Shown here one piece after another: positions 28,839 to 37,402 of a stretch of 64,000 bases of DNA. The notes beneath the pieces are model-generated. The model saw only the letters and a program-made list of their open reading frames with translations. It searched no databases and was not told where the DNA came from. Position 1 is the first letter of the stretch. The number at the start of each line of letters is the position of its first letter. Made by a program: the position numbers and the translations under genes. The DNA is from Chersky-267 sp963744115 (GTDB taxonomy: Bacteria > Chloroflexota > Limnocylindria > Limnocylindrales > CSP1-4), in assembly GCA_963744115.1 (NCBI GenBank), contig CAVUSI010000002.1:496001-560000 (forward strand). Reading direction: 5' to 3'.

Positions 28839-29918
28839 GTGCGCCACCTCTACCTGGCGGCGACGGGTCAGAACCGGGGCAAGACCACGGCCAGCCTCGG
28901 CCTGTTCGACCTCCTCGTCCGGCACGGGCTCGACGCCGGGTTCATGAAGCCGGTCGGCCAGCGGACGGTCATCGAGGACGGGGTCTCGGCCGACGAGGAC
29001 GCGGTCCTGATGCGGGAGGTCTTCGGACTGACCGACCCGATGCCGGTGATGAGCCCGGTCCACATCCCGCGCGGGTTCACCAAGGCGTACATCAACGGCG
29101 AGGTGGTCGAGGACCTCGGGGCCCGCGTCCGGACCGCCTACGCCGAGCTCGCCGAGCGGCATGAGATCGTCCTGATCGAGGGGACCGGGCACGCCGGGGT
29201 CGGTGCGGTCATCGGCCTGTCGAATGCGGTGGTCGCGTCCATGCTCGGGGCGCCGGCGATCATCGTCAGCGAGGGCGGCGTGGGACGTCCGATCGACGAG
29301 ATCGTCCTGAACGCCTCTCACTTCGCATCGCTCGGGGTCGAGGTGGCCGGCGCCATCGTCAACAAGGTCGACCTCGACGCCCAGCCGGGGCTCGTCCGGA
29401 TCCTCGAGCGCGGGCTCGAGCTCCACGGGATCCCGCTCCTCGGCGTCCTGCCGTACCGGCCGATCCTGTCCAACCCGACCCTCGGGATGGTCCTCGCCGG
29501 TGTCCACGGCGAGACGCTCCACCCCGGGCCCGACCTCGAGCGGGTCATCGACAGCGTGGCGATCGGCGCGATGGAGCCGGTCCACATGCTCGAGCGGATC
29601 GGGCCAGGGACGCTGGTCATCGTTCCCGGGGACCGCGCCGACGCCATCCTCCGCCTGACCGCCGCGCACAGCTCGGCGGGGGTGACGGCGGGCCTCGTCC
29701 TGACCGGCGGCTACCGTCCGAGCGACACCGTCATCGACGAGATCCGCTGGGCGAACCTGTTCGCGACCCTTGTCGCGGAGGACACCTACGCGGTCGCCTC
29801 GGAGGTCCACGACCTGCTCGTCAAGACGCACGCCGGTGATGCGGAGAAGATCGCCATGATCAAGGCGCTGGTCGCCGAGCACCTCGACCTCGAACGGATC
29901 CTCGCCGTCGCCCGATGA
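28839..29918 (+). CDS. P-loop ATPase with DRTGG-like domain, BioD/phosphotransacetylase-N-like
   Basis: 359 residues. The N-terminal P-loop ATGQNRGKTTASLGL (about 7-21) and EGTGHAGVG (about 113-121) follow the dethiobiotin-synthetase/CobQ type of NTPase. The C-terminal part carries VIVPGDRADAILRL (about 264-277), the hallmark of the DRTGG domain. This combination is the N-terminal regulatory half of long phosphate acetyltransferases, here without the catalytic Pta domain. It may act as a free-standing sensor or ligase. Start GTG 28839, 12 nt after the preceding gene. Activity cannot be set from sequence. Confidence 0.75.
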   Translation: MRHLYLAATGQNRGKTTASLGLFDLLVRHGLDAGFMKPVGQRTVIEDGVSADEDAVLMREVFGLTDPMPVMSPVHIPRGFTKAYINGEVVEDLGARVRTAYAELAERHEIVLIEGTGHAGVGAVIGLSNAVVASMLGAPAIIVSEGGVGRPIDEIVLNASHFASLGVEVAGAIVNKVDLDAQPGLVRILERGLELHGIPLLGVLPYRPILSNPTLGMVLAGVHGETLHPGPDLERVIDSVAIGAMEPVHMLERIGPGTLVIVPGDRADAILRLTAAHSSAGVTAGLVLTGGYRPSDTVIDEIRWANLFATLVAEDTYAVASEVHDLLVKTHAGDAEKIAMIKALVAEHLDLERILAVAR

Positions 29919-29993
29919 CGGAGCGCGCACAGGACGCGCCGGGCGCACACGGGCACAGGCCGCACACGGGCGCACGGACGCCTCGCCGACGGG

Positions 29994-30986
29994 TCAGTCG
30001 GTCAGCTCCAGCCGGGCGAGCTCCAACGCCCCGACGAGCGGGCCGCGCTCCCCGAGCAGGCCCGTCTCGATCCGCGGCGCCACCCGGACGGTCCAGGCGA
30101 CGTGGCGGCGGACCGGCTCGAGCAGACCCGGGAGGGAGCCGACACCGCCGCTCAGCACGATGAGCTCGGGATCGAGCAACGCGACCAACGCGGAGATCCC
30201 GACGGCGAGGGCCTGCGCCTGATCCTCGATGAGCATCATCGCGACGGTGTCACCCTCGGCCGCCAGCAGCGTCGCATCGCCGACGCTCGCCCCGATCCAC
30301 AACCGGGTGGGCGGTCCCGACCGAACGGCGGCATCGATCCGGTCGCGCAGGCCGGGGCCTGCGACCCGGGCCTCATACGACGGCACCTCACCGACGTCCG
30401 GAGGGCCTCCGGCGGCCGCGGGCTCGGACGAGCCCCCGCCGACCGGCAGGAACGCGATCTCGCCGGCCATCCCCCGCGCGCCGCGGATCAACCTGCCCCC
30501 GGCCACGATCCCGACACCGATCCCGGTCCCGAGGGCGATGACGGCGAAGTCGTCGAGCCCGCGGGCGACGCCGTGCGCTCGCTCGCCGAGCGCGGCTGCA
30601 TTCGCGTCGTTGTCCAGCGCGACGCGCATCCCGACGGCTCGTTCGAGATCCGAGCGGAGGCGGTCGGCGTCGGCCAGACCAGGGATGTTGTGGACGGAGT
30701 CGAGCTCGCCGCTGACCGGGTCCACGCCGACCGGGAGCGCGACCCCCGCCGACCGGATCGGCCGGTCGCTGGCGGCGGGACCGACCTCCCCGAGCAGGTC
30801 GTCGAGCGCCGCGGCGATCCGCTCGACGAGCCCGTGCGCCGAGTCGCGGACGGTGGGTTCGACCCGCTCGGCCAGGATGGTCCCGTCATCGTCGGCCAGG
30901 GCCGTCCTCAGCTTCGTGCCGCCCACGTCGACGCCGAACAGTCGACCCGCCGGCGCCTCCCGAGGCCCGGACCCGGCCCCGCTCAT
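29994..30986 (-). CDS. ROK-family sugar kinase without the usual zinc-binding cysteines
   Basis: 330 residues. The phosphate-binding LFGVDVGGTKLRTAL (about 16-30) and the ALGTGIGVGIVAGG stretch are typical of ROK glucokinases and amino-sugar kinases. ROK proteins normally carry a Cys-rich CGCGxxGC zinc motif after the catalytic His. Here that region is GGGSSEPAAAGGPPD, with no Cys. There is no N-terminal helix-turn-helix, so it is a kinase rather than a repressor. It overlaps the GH4 gene (ATGA) and is read after it. It probably phosphorylates the monosaccharide released in this locus; the change at the zinc site makes activity less certain. Confidence 0.82.
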   Translation of the reverse strand: MSGAGSGPREAPAGRLFGVDVGGTKLRTALADDDGTILAERVEPTVRDSAHGLVERIAAALDDLLGEVGPAASDRPIRSAGVALPVGVDPVSGELDSVHNIPGLADADRLRSDLERAVGMRVALDNDANAAALGERAHGVARGLDDFAVIALGTGIGVGIVAGGRLIRGARGMAGEIAFLPVGGGSSEPAAAGGPPDVGEVPSYEARVAGPGLRDRIDAAVRSGPPTRLWIGASVGDATLLAAEGDTVAMMLIEDQAQALAVGISALVALLDPELIVLSGGVGSLPGLLEPVRRHVAWTVRVAPRIETGLLGERGPLVGALELARLELTD

Positions 30987-32260
30987 GACCCGCTGAACCG
31001 CGGGAGGTACCCGACGTTCCGCTCGAGGATCGCCTCGAGCAGGCCTTCGGCAGCGCGGACGTCCGGGACGAGGGGATTGGCGACCAGCGCCAGGAGGGCT
31101 GCCCGCTGATCGCCGGTCGTCGCCGCGGTGACCGCCAGCTCCTCGTAGGCCTTGGCGGCCTGGACCAGCCCGCGCATCTCCGGCGCGAGCGGCGCCAGCG
31201 GCAGCGGATGAGCCCCGTCGCGGTCGATCCGGGCCGGGATCTCGACCACGGCGCGGTCCGGCAGGTCGGGGATCGCCCCGTCGTTCCGGATATCGACCAC
31301 CTGGACGTCCCCGGTCCCGGCGTGGAGCGATGCGATCAGCTGCGCCGCGGCCTCGCTGTAGAACGCCCCGCCGCGCTCCTCGAGGAGCGCCGGCTTCCGA
31401 TCGAGGGTCGGGTCCCGATACAGATCGAGGAGCTCGCGCTCGATGGCCATGACGTCCTCCGCCCGGGTCCCGCCGGCGAGCTGCTCGGCGAGGACCTCGG
31501 CGGTCGCGTAGTAGTAGTGGAGGTAGTAGGAGGGGATCGCCCCGAGGGCCCGCAGCAACTCGACCGGTGAATCGACGTCCTCCGCGAGCCCGGCCGCCTC
31601 GGCGTCGTCCGCCAGCATCCCGGGCAGCCGATCGACGCCGTCGACCATGACCGCCCGGATCCAGGTCAGATGGTTGAGTCCGACGTGTTCGAGCGCCACC
31701 CGATCGGGGGTCACCCCGAACCGGGTGGCCAGCCGGCGCTGGAACCCGATGGCGACGTTGCACAGCCCGATCGCCCGGTGCCCGGCGTCGAGGAGGGCCT
31801 GGCTGACGATCCCGACCGGGTTGGTGAAGTCCACGATCCAGGCGTCCGGTGCGCTCCTCCGGCCGACCTCCTCGGCCAGGTCGAGGACGACCGGTACCGT
31901 GCGGAGGGCCTTGGCGAACCCGCCCGGTCCCGTCGTCTCCTGGCCGATGCAGCCGAACCGGTGAGGAAGCGTCTCGTCGGTCAATCGAGCGGCCTGGCCG
32001 CCGACCCGGAGCTGGACCAGCACGAACGCGGCGCCGTCGATGGCATCGGCCCGATCGGTCGAGATGACGAGTCGTCCGGGCCAACCCTGCCGCCGCAGGA
32101 TCCGGTCGGCGAGCCCGCCGACGATCGCCAGCCGGTCGGGGTCGATGTCGTACAGGACCAGCTCGTCGACGGGCAGGCTGGTGGTCCGGTCGGCGATGCC
32201 CTGGACGAGCTCCGGTGTGTAGGTGCTGCCTCCACCGATCACGGCGATCTTCAGGCCCAT
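30983..32260 (-). CDS. GH4 family NAD/Mn-dependent glycosidase, 6-phospho-beta-glucosidase-like
   Basis: 425 residues. VIGGGSTYTPEL (about 7-18) is the NAD-binding loop of GH4 enzymes, which hydrolyse by an oxidation-elimination-addition route. DFTNPVGI (about 144-151), the metal-binding Cys in GLCNVAIG (about 166-173) and GLNHLTW (about 198-204) are all present, so the active site looks intact. The closest type by sequence is 6-phospho-beta-glucosidase. Those need phosphorylated substrates from a PTS, but this locus has an ABC importer and two kinases instead, so the real substrate is open. Divergent from the GntR gene across an AT-rich palindrome. Confidence 0.87.
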   Translation of the reverse strand: MGLKIAVIGGGSTYTPELVQGIADRTTSLPVDELVLYDIDPDRLAIVGGLADRILRRQGWPGRLVISTDRADAIDGAAFVLVQLRVGGQAARLTDETLPHRFGCIGQETTGPGGFAKALRTVPVVLDLAEEVGRRSAPDAWIVDFTNPVGIVSQALLDAGHRAIGLCNVAIGFQRRLATRFGVTPDRVALEHVGLNHLTWIRAVMVDGVDRLPGMLADDAEAAGLAEDVDSPVELLRALGAIPSYYLHYYYATAEVLAEQLAGGTRAEDVMAIERELLDLYRDPTLDRKPALLEERGGAFYSEAAAQLIASLHAGTGDVQVVDIRNDGAIPDLPDRAVVEIPARIDRDGAHPLPLAPLAPEMRGLVQAAKAYEELAVTAATTGDQRAALLALVANPLVPDVRAAEGLLEAILERNVGYLPRFSGS

Positions 32261-32318
32261 CGGGTGCCCACCCTTCCACGAACCCCTTGACAACCGGACC
32301 TCAGCATGTCCAAGGTTC

Positions 32319-32331
32319 GTTATAACGTTAT
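32319..32331. promoter_or_regulatory. AT-rich palindromic operator between GH4 and GntR genes
   Basis: Two overlapping perfect palindromes, GTTATAAC (32319-32326) and ATAACGTTAT (32322-32331), lie between the divergent starts at 32260 and 32363. Such an AT-rich patch is rare in this GC-rich sequence. A binding site for the adjacent GntR protein controlling both directions is the simplest reading. A TTGACA at 32287-32292 is too far from the palindrome to form a standard promoter with it. Confidence 0.55.
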
Positions 32332-32362
32332 CAGCAACCAGCCCGCCGACGATAGGGTGCAG

Positions 32363-33133
32363 ATGGCGAGATTCCGGCTCGAATCCGGGCCCGTGCCGCT
32401 CCATCATCAGGTCTACGTCGACCTGCGTGCATCGCTCGATGCCGGGGAGTGGCGGCCTGGGGACCGACTCCCGACCGAGCGCGATCTCGCGGCCCGCTAC
32501 GGGTGCAGCCTGATCACGGTCCGTCGCGCGCTGAGCGAGCTCGCCCGCGAGCACCGGCTCGAGCGGACCCGCGGGCGTGGCACGTTCGCCACCACGCCGC
32601 CGATCGAGCTGGACCTGGGTGGCTCGATGAGCTTCACCGAGGAGATGCAGGTTCGCGGTCTCGATCCCGAGACGCGGCTGCTGGTGGCTCGCCGGCAGCC
32701 CGCCGGAGAAGGCGTGGCCGAGGCGCTCGATCTCAAGGTCGGTGCCCCGACGCTGTTCGTCGAGCGGCTCCGCATCAGCGCCGGCGAGCCGCTGCTGCTC
32801 GAGGGCGTTCACCTGCCGGCCGATCGCTTCCCCGGCCTGCTGGCGGTCGACCTCGAGCACACCTCGCTGTACGAGCTGCTGACGACCCGCTACGGCACGC
32901 GGATCGTCCGGGCCCGCGAGTGGCTCGAGCCGGTCCACCCGTCCCGCCGGGTCGCCGACCTGCTCGGCCAGGATCCGCACCGGCCGGCGCTCCTGGTCGA
33001 GAGCATCGCCTATGGCGAGCACGACGTGCCGATCGAGTACGGCCGGTCGCACATCCGCGGCGACCGGACCCGCTACTACGTCGAACGGTTGGTCGTCCGA
33101 TCCGAACAGGCCCTGCTGTCGGCGGTCAGGTGA
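32363..33133 (+). CDS. GntR family transcriptional regulator, HutC subfamily
   Basis: 256 residues from MARFRLESGPVPLHHQ. The N-terminal winged helix contains LPTERDLAARYGCSLITVRRALSEL, cut here as LPTERDLAARYG (about 37-48) and LITVRRALSEL (about 51-61). The RGRGTFA wing follows, and then a UTRA effector-binding domain (about 90-250), which in this subfamily often binds sugar phosphates. An in-frame ATG at 32306 would place the palindromic operator inside the gene, so 32363 is preferred. It heads the transport operon and lies opposite GH4, so it likely represses both until the sugar or its phosphate is present. Confidence 0.85.
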   Translation: MARFRLESGPVPLHHQVYVDLRASLDAGEWRPGDRLPTERDLAARYGCSLITVRRALSELAREHRLERTRGRGTFATTPPIELDLGGSMSFTEEMQVRGLDPETRLLVARRQPAGEGVAEALDLKVGAPTLFVERLRISAGEPLLLEGVHLPADRFPGLLAVDLEHTSLYELLTTRYGTRIVRAREWLEPVHPSRRVADLLGQDPHRPALLVESIAYGEHDVPIEYGRSHIRGDRTRYYVERLVVRSEQALLSAVR

Positions 33134-33181
33134 CCGCCCCGAACCATCCCCAAGTCGTTCGATAGGAGGAGGACAGGCACG

Positions 33182-34552
33182 ATGACAACCAGGATCAGGG
33201 CTCTGGCTGGACTGGCAGCACTGGCGATCATCGCCGGCGCCTGCGGGTCTTCGGCCGCCACCTCGGCGCCGACCAGCGCGGCGACCGCAGCACCGACCGC
33301 CGCTGCTTCGAGCGACGCGGGCGCCTCGATCGCTCCGACGCCCGCCCCGAGCTACGACACCACGCCCGTCACCATCAAGGTCTGGGACTACTACGGCGAG
33401 ACCACCCCGATCAAGCCGGCCCTCGACGGGTTCAAGAAGGAATTCCCGTGGATCACGGTCGACTACCAGGCGCTCGACTGGGATTCGATGAACGAGAAGT
33501 TCAAGGCCGGCCTCGGAGCCGGTGAGGTCCCCGACCTCGCGACTCTCGACATGACCTGGATCCCGACCCTCGCCGCGAACGGCGCGCTCGACGACCTGAC
33601 CCCGATCTCCGGCGGGATGCTCAACGGGACCCCGATCAAGGACCAGTACACCCCGGGCGCCCTCGACGCCATGACCTACGGCGACGAGATGGTGTCGATG
33701 CTGTACGACTTCGACACCTACGCGCTGTACTACCGGAAGGACCTGTTCGACCAGAAGGGCATCGCCGTGCCGACGAACTGGGACGAGTTCCGGGCGGCCG
33801 CGAAGGCCCTGGCCGAGTCGTCCAAGCCGGGCGGCAAGCCGGACAAGTACCTCACGGCGATCCGTCCGAACAGCTTCCACTTCTCGCAGTACCTCTACCA
33901 GGACGGTGGCTCGCTGCTCAACGAGGACAACACCAAGGCCGTCTTCAACTCGCCCGAGGGCGTCGACGCGGTCGGTATCCAGAAGGCGATCCTGGATGAC
34001 GGGAGCGGCAAGTACTGGGCCGACTCCCAGGGCGACCTGACCCCGGCGATCAAGTCCGGCGAGGTCGCGATGTTCCAGGACGGGCCGTACTACATGGGCC
34101 TGCTGAAGAGCGGCGTGCCCGAGCAGTCCGGCAAGTGGGCGGTGGCCACCGCCCCGTTCTCGAAGCAGCCCGGAAGCTACCTGGGCGGGACCGGCCTCGG
34201 TATCCCCGTCCAGGCCGAGCACAAGGACGCCGCTTGGCTGCTCGCCCAGTACCTCCTCCGGCCCGACCAGCAGATCGGTGTCTTCAACTACGCCGGTGCG
34301 GCGCCGGCGACGACCGCGGCGCTCCAGAGCCCGGACCTGACCAAGCCGGATCCGTACTTCGGCGGTGAGCAGCCGTTCAGCGTCTTCCTCGAGTCGATGA
34401 AGACCTCGCGTCCGTTCCCCTATGTCGGGGCGTGGGACGATATCGACGTCGCCATCGCGGACGCGATGCAGAAGGCCCTGCTCGGCAAGGCCGAGGTCCA
34501 GAAAGCCCTCGACGACGCGGTCAACGAGACGAACACCCTGCTCGCGAAGTGA
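33182..34552 (+). CDS. ABC sugar transporter solute-binding lipoprotein
   Basis: 456 residues. The signal peptide ends in the lipobox IAGAC with the lipidated Cys at 21. A Ser/Ala/Thr/Pro-rich linker (about 22-57) follows, then a family 1 (CUT1, maltose-type) binding protein starting VTIKVWDYYGE. A strong AGGAGGAGG ribosome binding site lies before ATG 33182. The permeases are encoded next. The high expression signal and the long linker fit a surface-anchored high-affinity binder. Ligand not deducible; the neighbouring glycosidases and kinases suggest an oligosaccharide or amino-sugar conjugate. Confidence 0.9.
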   Translation: MTTRIRALAGLAALAIIAGACGSSAATSAPTSAATAAPTAAASSDAGASIAPTPAPSYDTTPVTIKVWDYYGETTPIKPALDGFKKEFPWITVDYQALDWDSMNEKFKAGLGAGEVPDLATLDMTWIPTLAANGALDDLTPISGGMLNGTPIKDQYTPGALDAMTYGDEMVSMLYDFDTYALYYRKDLFDQKGIAVPTNWDEFRAAAKALAESSKPGGKPDKYLTAIRPNSFHFSQYLYQDGGSLLNEDNTKAVFNSPEGVDAVGIQKAILDDGSGKYWADSQGDLTPAIKSGEVAMFQDGPYYMGLLKSGVPEQSGKWAVATAPFSKQPGSYLGGTGLGIPVQAEHKDAAWLLAQYLLRPDQQIGVFNYAGAAPATTAALQSPDLTKPDPYFGGEQPFSVFLESMKTSRPFPYVGAWDDIDVAIADAMQKALLGKAEVQKALDDAVNETNTLLAK

Positions 34553-34588
34553 TCGCACGGGAGCGATGACCGGAGGCCTGATCCGATC

Positions 34589-35461
34589 GTGAGCGCGAAG
34601 ATCGCCCGGCGGTTCCGCGGGGCGTCGGCGGGCTACCTGCTGATCGCCCCGGCGCTCATCGTGACGATCGTATTCCTGGTCATCCCGATGATCGTGTCCG
34701 GGTACTGGAGCCTGACGCACTACAACGGCATCAAGCCGCCACAGTTCGTCGGGCTCCAGAACTACGTCGACGTCCTGACCAACCCGCGCTTCCAGCGATC
34801 GTTCCAGAACACCATCTTCTTCGTCGTGATGGGGATGGCGATCGGGCCGCTCCTCGGGCTCGGCTCGGCCATCCTGCTCAACGACAAGCTCCGCCTCCGG
34901 GCGCTCTTCCGGACGTCGTTCTTCCTGCCGACGATGACCTCGCTCATCGTCGTGGCGACGATCTGGAAGCTGATGTACGCCGACAACGGGGTCATCAACG
35001 CGGTCGCGGCCACCTTCGGCCTGCCCGGCCACGACTGGCTCAACGATCCGACCCTGGCCCTGCCGGCGGTCGTGGTCACGGCCATCTGGCAGGGCTTCGG
35101 GTTCGAGACCGTCGTCTTCCTGGCGGCCCTCCAGGCCGTCCCGAAGGAGTACTACGAAGCCGCGACGGTCGATGGCGCCGGCCGCTGGGCGAAGTTCCGC
35201 TGGGTGACCCTGCCGGGCATCCGCCCGACGATCGTGTTCGTCTACGTGATCGGCATCATCGGCAGCTTCCAGACCTTCGACCAGGTCTTCGTCATGACCA
35301 ACGGCGGCCCGATCCAGGCGACGCGGACGATCGTGTTCGACCTGGTCGACCGCTTCAACAAGCTCGACATCGGCGGCGCCTCGGCCGTCGCCTACATCCT
35401 GCTCGTCTTCCTGGCCGTGCTCAGCTACGCCCAGCTCCGGCTGGGCGAGGCGCGAGACTGA
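34589..35461 (+). CDS. ABC sugar transporter permease, MalF/UgpA type
   Basis: 290 residues with six membrane segments. The cytoplasmic EAA loop reads EYYEAATVDGAGRWAKFRWVTLPGI (about 188-212), its key part being EAATVDGAG, which contacts the ATPase subunit. Start GTG 34589 with GGAGG about 11 nt upstream. It pairs with the following permease to form the membrane channel of a CUT1 importer. No ATPase gene is in the locus, so a shared MsmX-type ATPase encoded elsewhere is expected. Confidence 0.9.
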   Translation: MSAKIARRFRGASAGYLLIAPALIVTIVFLVIPMIVSGYWSLTHYNGIKPPQFVGLQNYVDVLTNPRFQRSFQNTIFFVVMGMAIGPLLGLGSAILLNDKLRLRALFRTSFFLPTMTSLIVVATIWKLMYADNGVINAVAATFGLPGHDWLNDPTLALPAVVVTAIWQGFGFETVVFLAALQAVPKEYYEAATVDGAGRWAKFRWVTLPGIRPTIVFVYVIGIIGSFQTFDQVFVMTNGGPIQATRTIVFDLVDRFNKLDIGGASAVAYILLVFLAVLSYAQLRLGEARD

Positions 35462-35469
35462 GGCCGGCG

Positions 35470-36319
35470 ATGCGATCGAGGCGGCGCGACCGGATCGCCA
35501 AGAGCGGGTTCCTGCTGCTCGCGTCCCTCCTGATGATCGTCCCGTTCCTGTGGGCCCTGTCGACCTCGTTCAAGCTGCCCAGCGACGTGTTCGCCTACCC
35601 GCCGCGGTTCCTGCCCGACCCGTTCACCGCCGACAACTACCGGAACATCACCACGCTGATCCCGTTCCCCAGGTACTTCCTCAACAGCACGATCGTGACG
35701 GGCACGATCGTCGTGCTCAATGTGTTCTTCGGGACCGCGGCGGCGTACGCCTTCGCCAAGCTCAAGTTCCCGGGACGCGACGCGATCTTCTTCCTGCTGC
35801 TGCTGACCCTGATGGTCCCGTTCCAGGTCAACCTCATCCCGCTGTTCAAGATGATGGTCGAGCTCCACAAGGCGATTCCCGCCGCTCGGCGCCGACACGT
35901 ACTTCGGGCTGATCGCGCCGAGTGCCGTGTCGGTCTTCGGGATCTTCCTGATGCGGGGATTCCTGCGCTCGATCCCGGACGAGATCCTCGAGTCGGCCCG
36001 GATGGACGGTGCGTCCGAGCTCCGGGTCCTCCGTTCGATCGTCTTCCCGTTGGCGGTCCCGGGGATGGCCACCCTGGCGATCTTCACCTTCCTGGGGGCC
36101 TGGAACGACTTCCTCTGGCCGCTGATCGTGACCAGCTCGGAGGACATGCGGACGCTGCCGCTGGGGCTCGCCCTGCTGGCCCGCCGGAACAACTCCGACT
36201 GGGGGACGACGATGGCCGGGACGATCGTGACCGCCGCGCCGATGATCATCATCTTTCTGCTCATGCAGCGCCGGTTCATCGAGGGTCTGACCGCCGGAGC
36301 GGTCAAGGACGGCGGGTGA
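35470..36319 (+). pseudogene. ABC sugar transporter permease, MalG/UgpE type, one-base frameshift
   Basis: The first frame, from ATG 35470, gives a normal MalG-type N-terminal half up to MMVELHKAIPA. One surplus base near 35881-35887 breaks it. The other frame then continues as LGADTYFGLIAPSAVSVFG, the EAA-loop region ESARMDGASELRVLRSIVFP, and the end at 36319. Together about 282 residues and six membrane segments, a complete permease. The original frame stays open for kilobases only because the region is GC-rich. Either an insertion error or a recent mutation; the rest shows no decay. The stop overlaps the next start (GTGA). Confidence 0.8.
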
Positions 36320-37402
36320 GCGAGCGGCCGGCGGTCGCCGGCGGCGACCAATTCCTGACCGAGATCGGCGGCCAGCCCGAGGCGATGCGCCGGGCGCACG
36401 GAGCGGTGGCCCGCCAGGCGGACCGGCTCGGCGACCTGGCCCGGCGGCCTCGAGACGGGACGATCGTGATGACCGGCATGGGCAGCTCGTACGACGCCTG
36501 CCACGTGCCGGTGACGATGCTCACGGAGGGCGGATCGCGGGCGAGCCTGGTCAACGCCGCGGAGCTGCTCCACTTCCAGTCGGCGAGCCTCGACGGCCGG
36601 ACGACGCTCGTCGTGGTCAGCCAGTCCGGACGGAGCGTCGAGATCGTCCGCCTGCTCGAGGACCTCGCCCGGCGACCAGACCGGCCCTTCGTCGTGGCCG
36701 TCACCAACGGGACCGACAACCCCCTGGCAGTCGGGGCCGACGTCGCCTTCGACACGGCGGTCGGCGACGAGCTCGGTCCGTCGACGATGACCTTCGCCGG
36801 GTCGCTGGTGGCGCTCGATGCCGTCGCCCGGGTCCTCGCCGCCCCGTCGGCGGAGATCGACGACGTCGTCCGAGCCGTCGGTGCCGATGTCGACGGAGCC
36901 GCGAGTGGCGGCCGAGGCGCTGCTCGCCGAGCGGGCGGCGGTCAGCGCGATCATGGTCCGCTGGGCGGCGGCCCGGCCGCACCTGGTCATCCTCGGCCGA
37001 GGGACCGGGCGAGCGGCCGCGGACATGGCCGCCCTGACCATCAAGGAGGTCGCCGGGGCCTCCGCCGAGGCGCTGGTGGCGGCAGACTTCCGCCATGGTC
37101 CGCTCGAGCTCGTCGACCCGTCGCTGGCGGTCGCGTTCGTGACCCTGGAGACCGCGACCGACGGGATCGATCGGTCGTTCGCGACGGAGCTGTCGATCGG
37201 CCCCGCCTCGGTGGTCGTCGTCGGTCGCGAACCGGGCACCGACGGTGCCGTCGCATCGATCGCGATCGGCCCGGTCGACCGGCGCCTCGCGCCCGCGGTC
37301 GCGATGATCCCGTTCCAGCTGCTCGCCCGCGAGCTGGCGATCGAGCGAGGACGACGGCCGGGCGAGTTCAGCCGGGCCTCCAAGGTCACGACGCGCGAAT
37401 GA
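36316..37402 (+). pseudogene. SIS-domain sugar-phosphate isomerase/deaminase-like protein, one-base frameshift
   Basis: From GTG 36316 the frame encodes a first SIS domain with GMGSSYDACHV (about 54-64) and VVSQSGRSVEIVRLL (about 98-112), typical of the GlmS isomerase/AgaS/FrlB type that binds phosphorylated amino sugars. After dropping one base near 36899-36905 a second SIS half follows: RVAAEALLAERAAV, LVILGRGTGRAAADMAALTIKE and ADFRHGPLELVD, ending at 37402. About 361 residues in total. It overlaps its neighbours by 4 nt on both sides. An amino-sugar phosphate deaminase or deglycase role fits the locus. Error or decay cannot be told apart here. Confidence 0.78.

Noticed and set aside
32306..32362. 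Upstream start for the GntR regulator
   Set aside because: It would put the palindromic operator inside the coding region and add residues not expected before the winged helix.
32261..35032. Minus-strand extension of the GH4 frame by more than 900 codons
   Set aside because: The GH4 protein starts with its NAD loop at 32260; the extension lies opposite the GntR, binding-protein and permease genes and lacks motifs.
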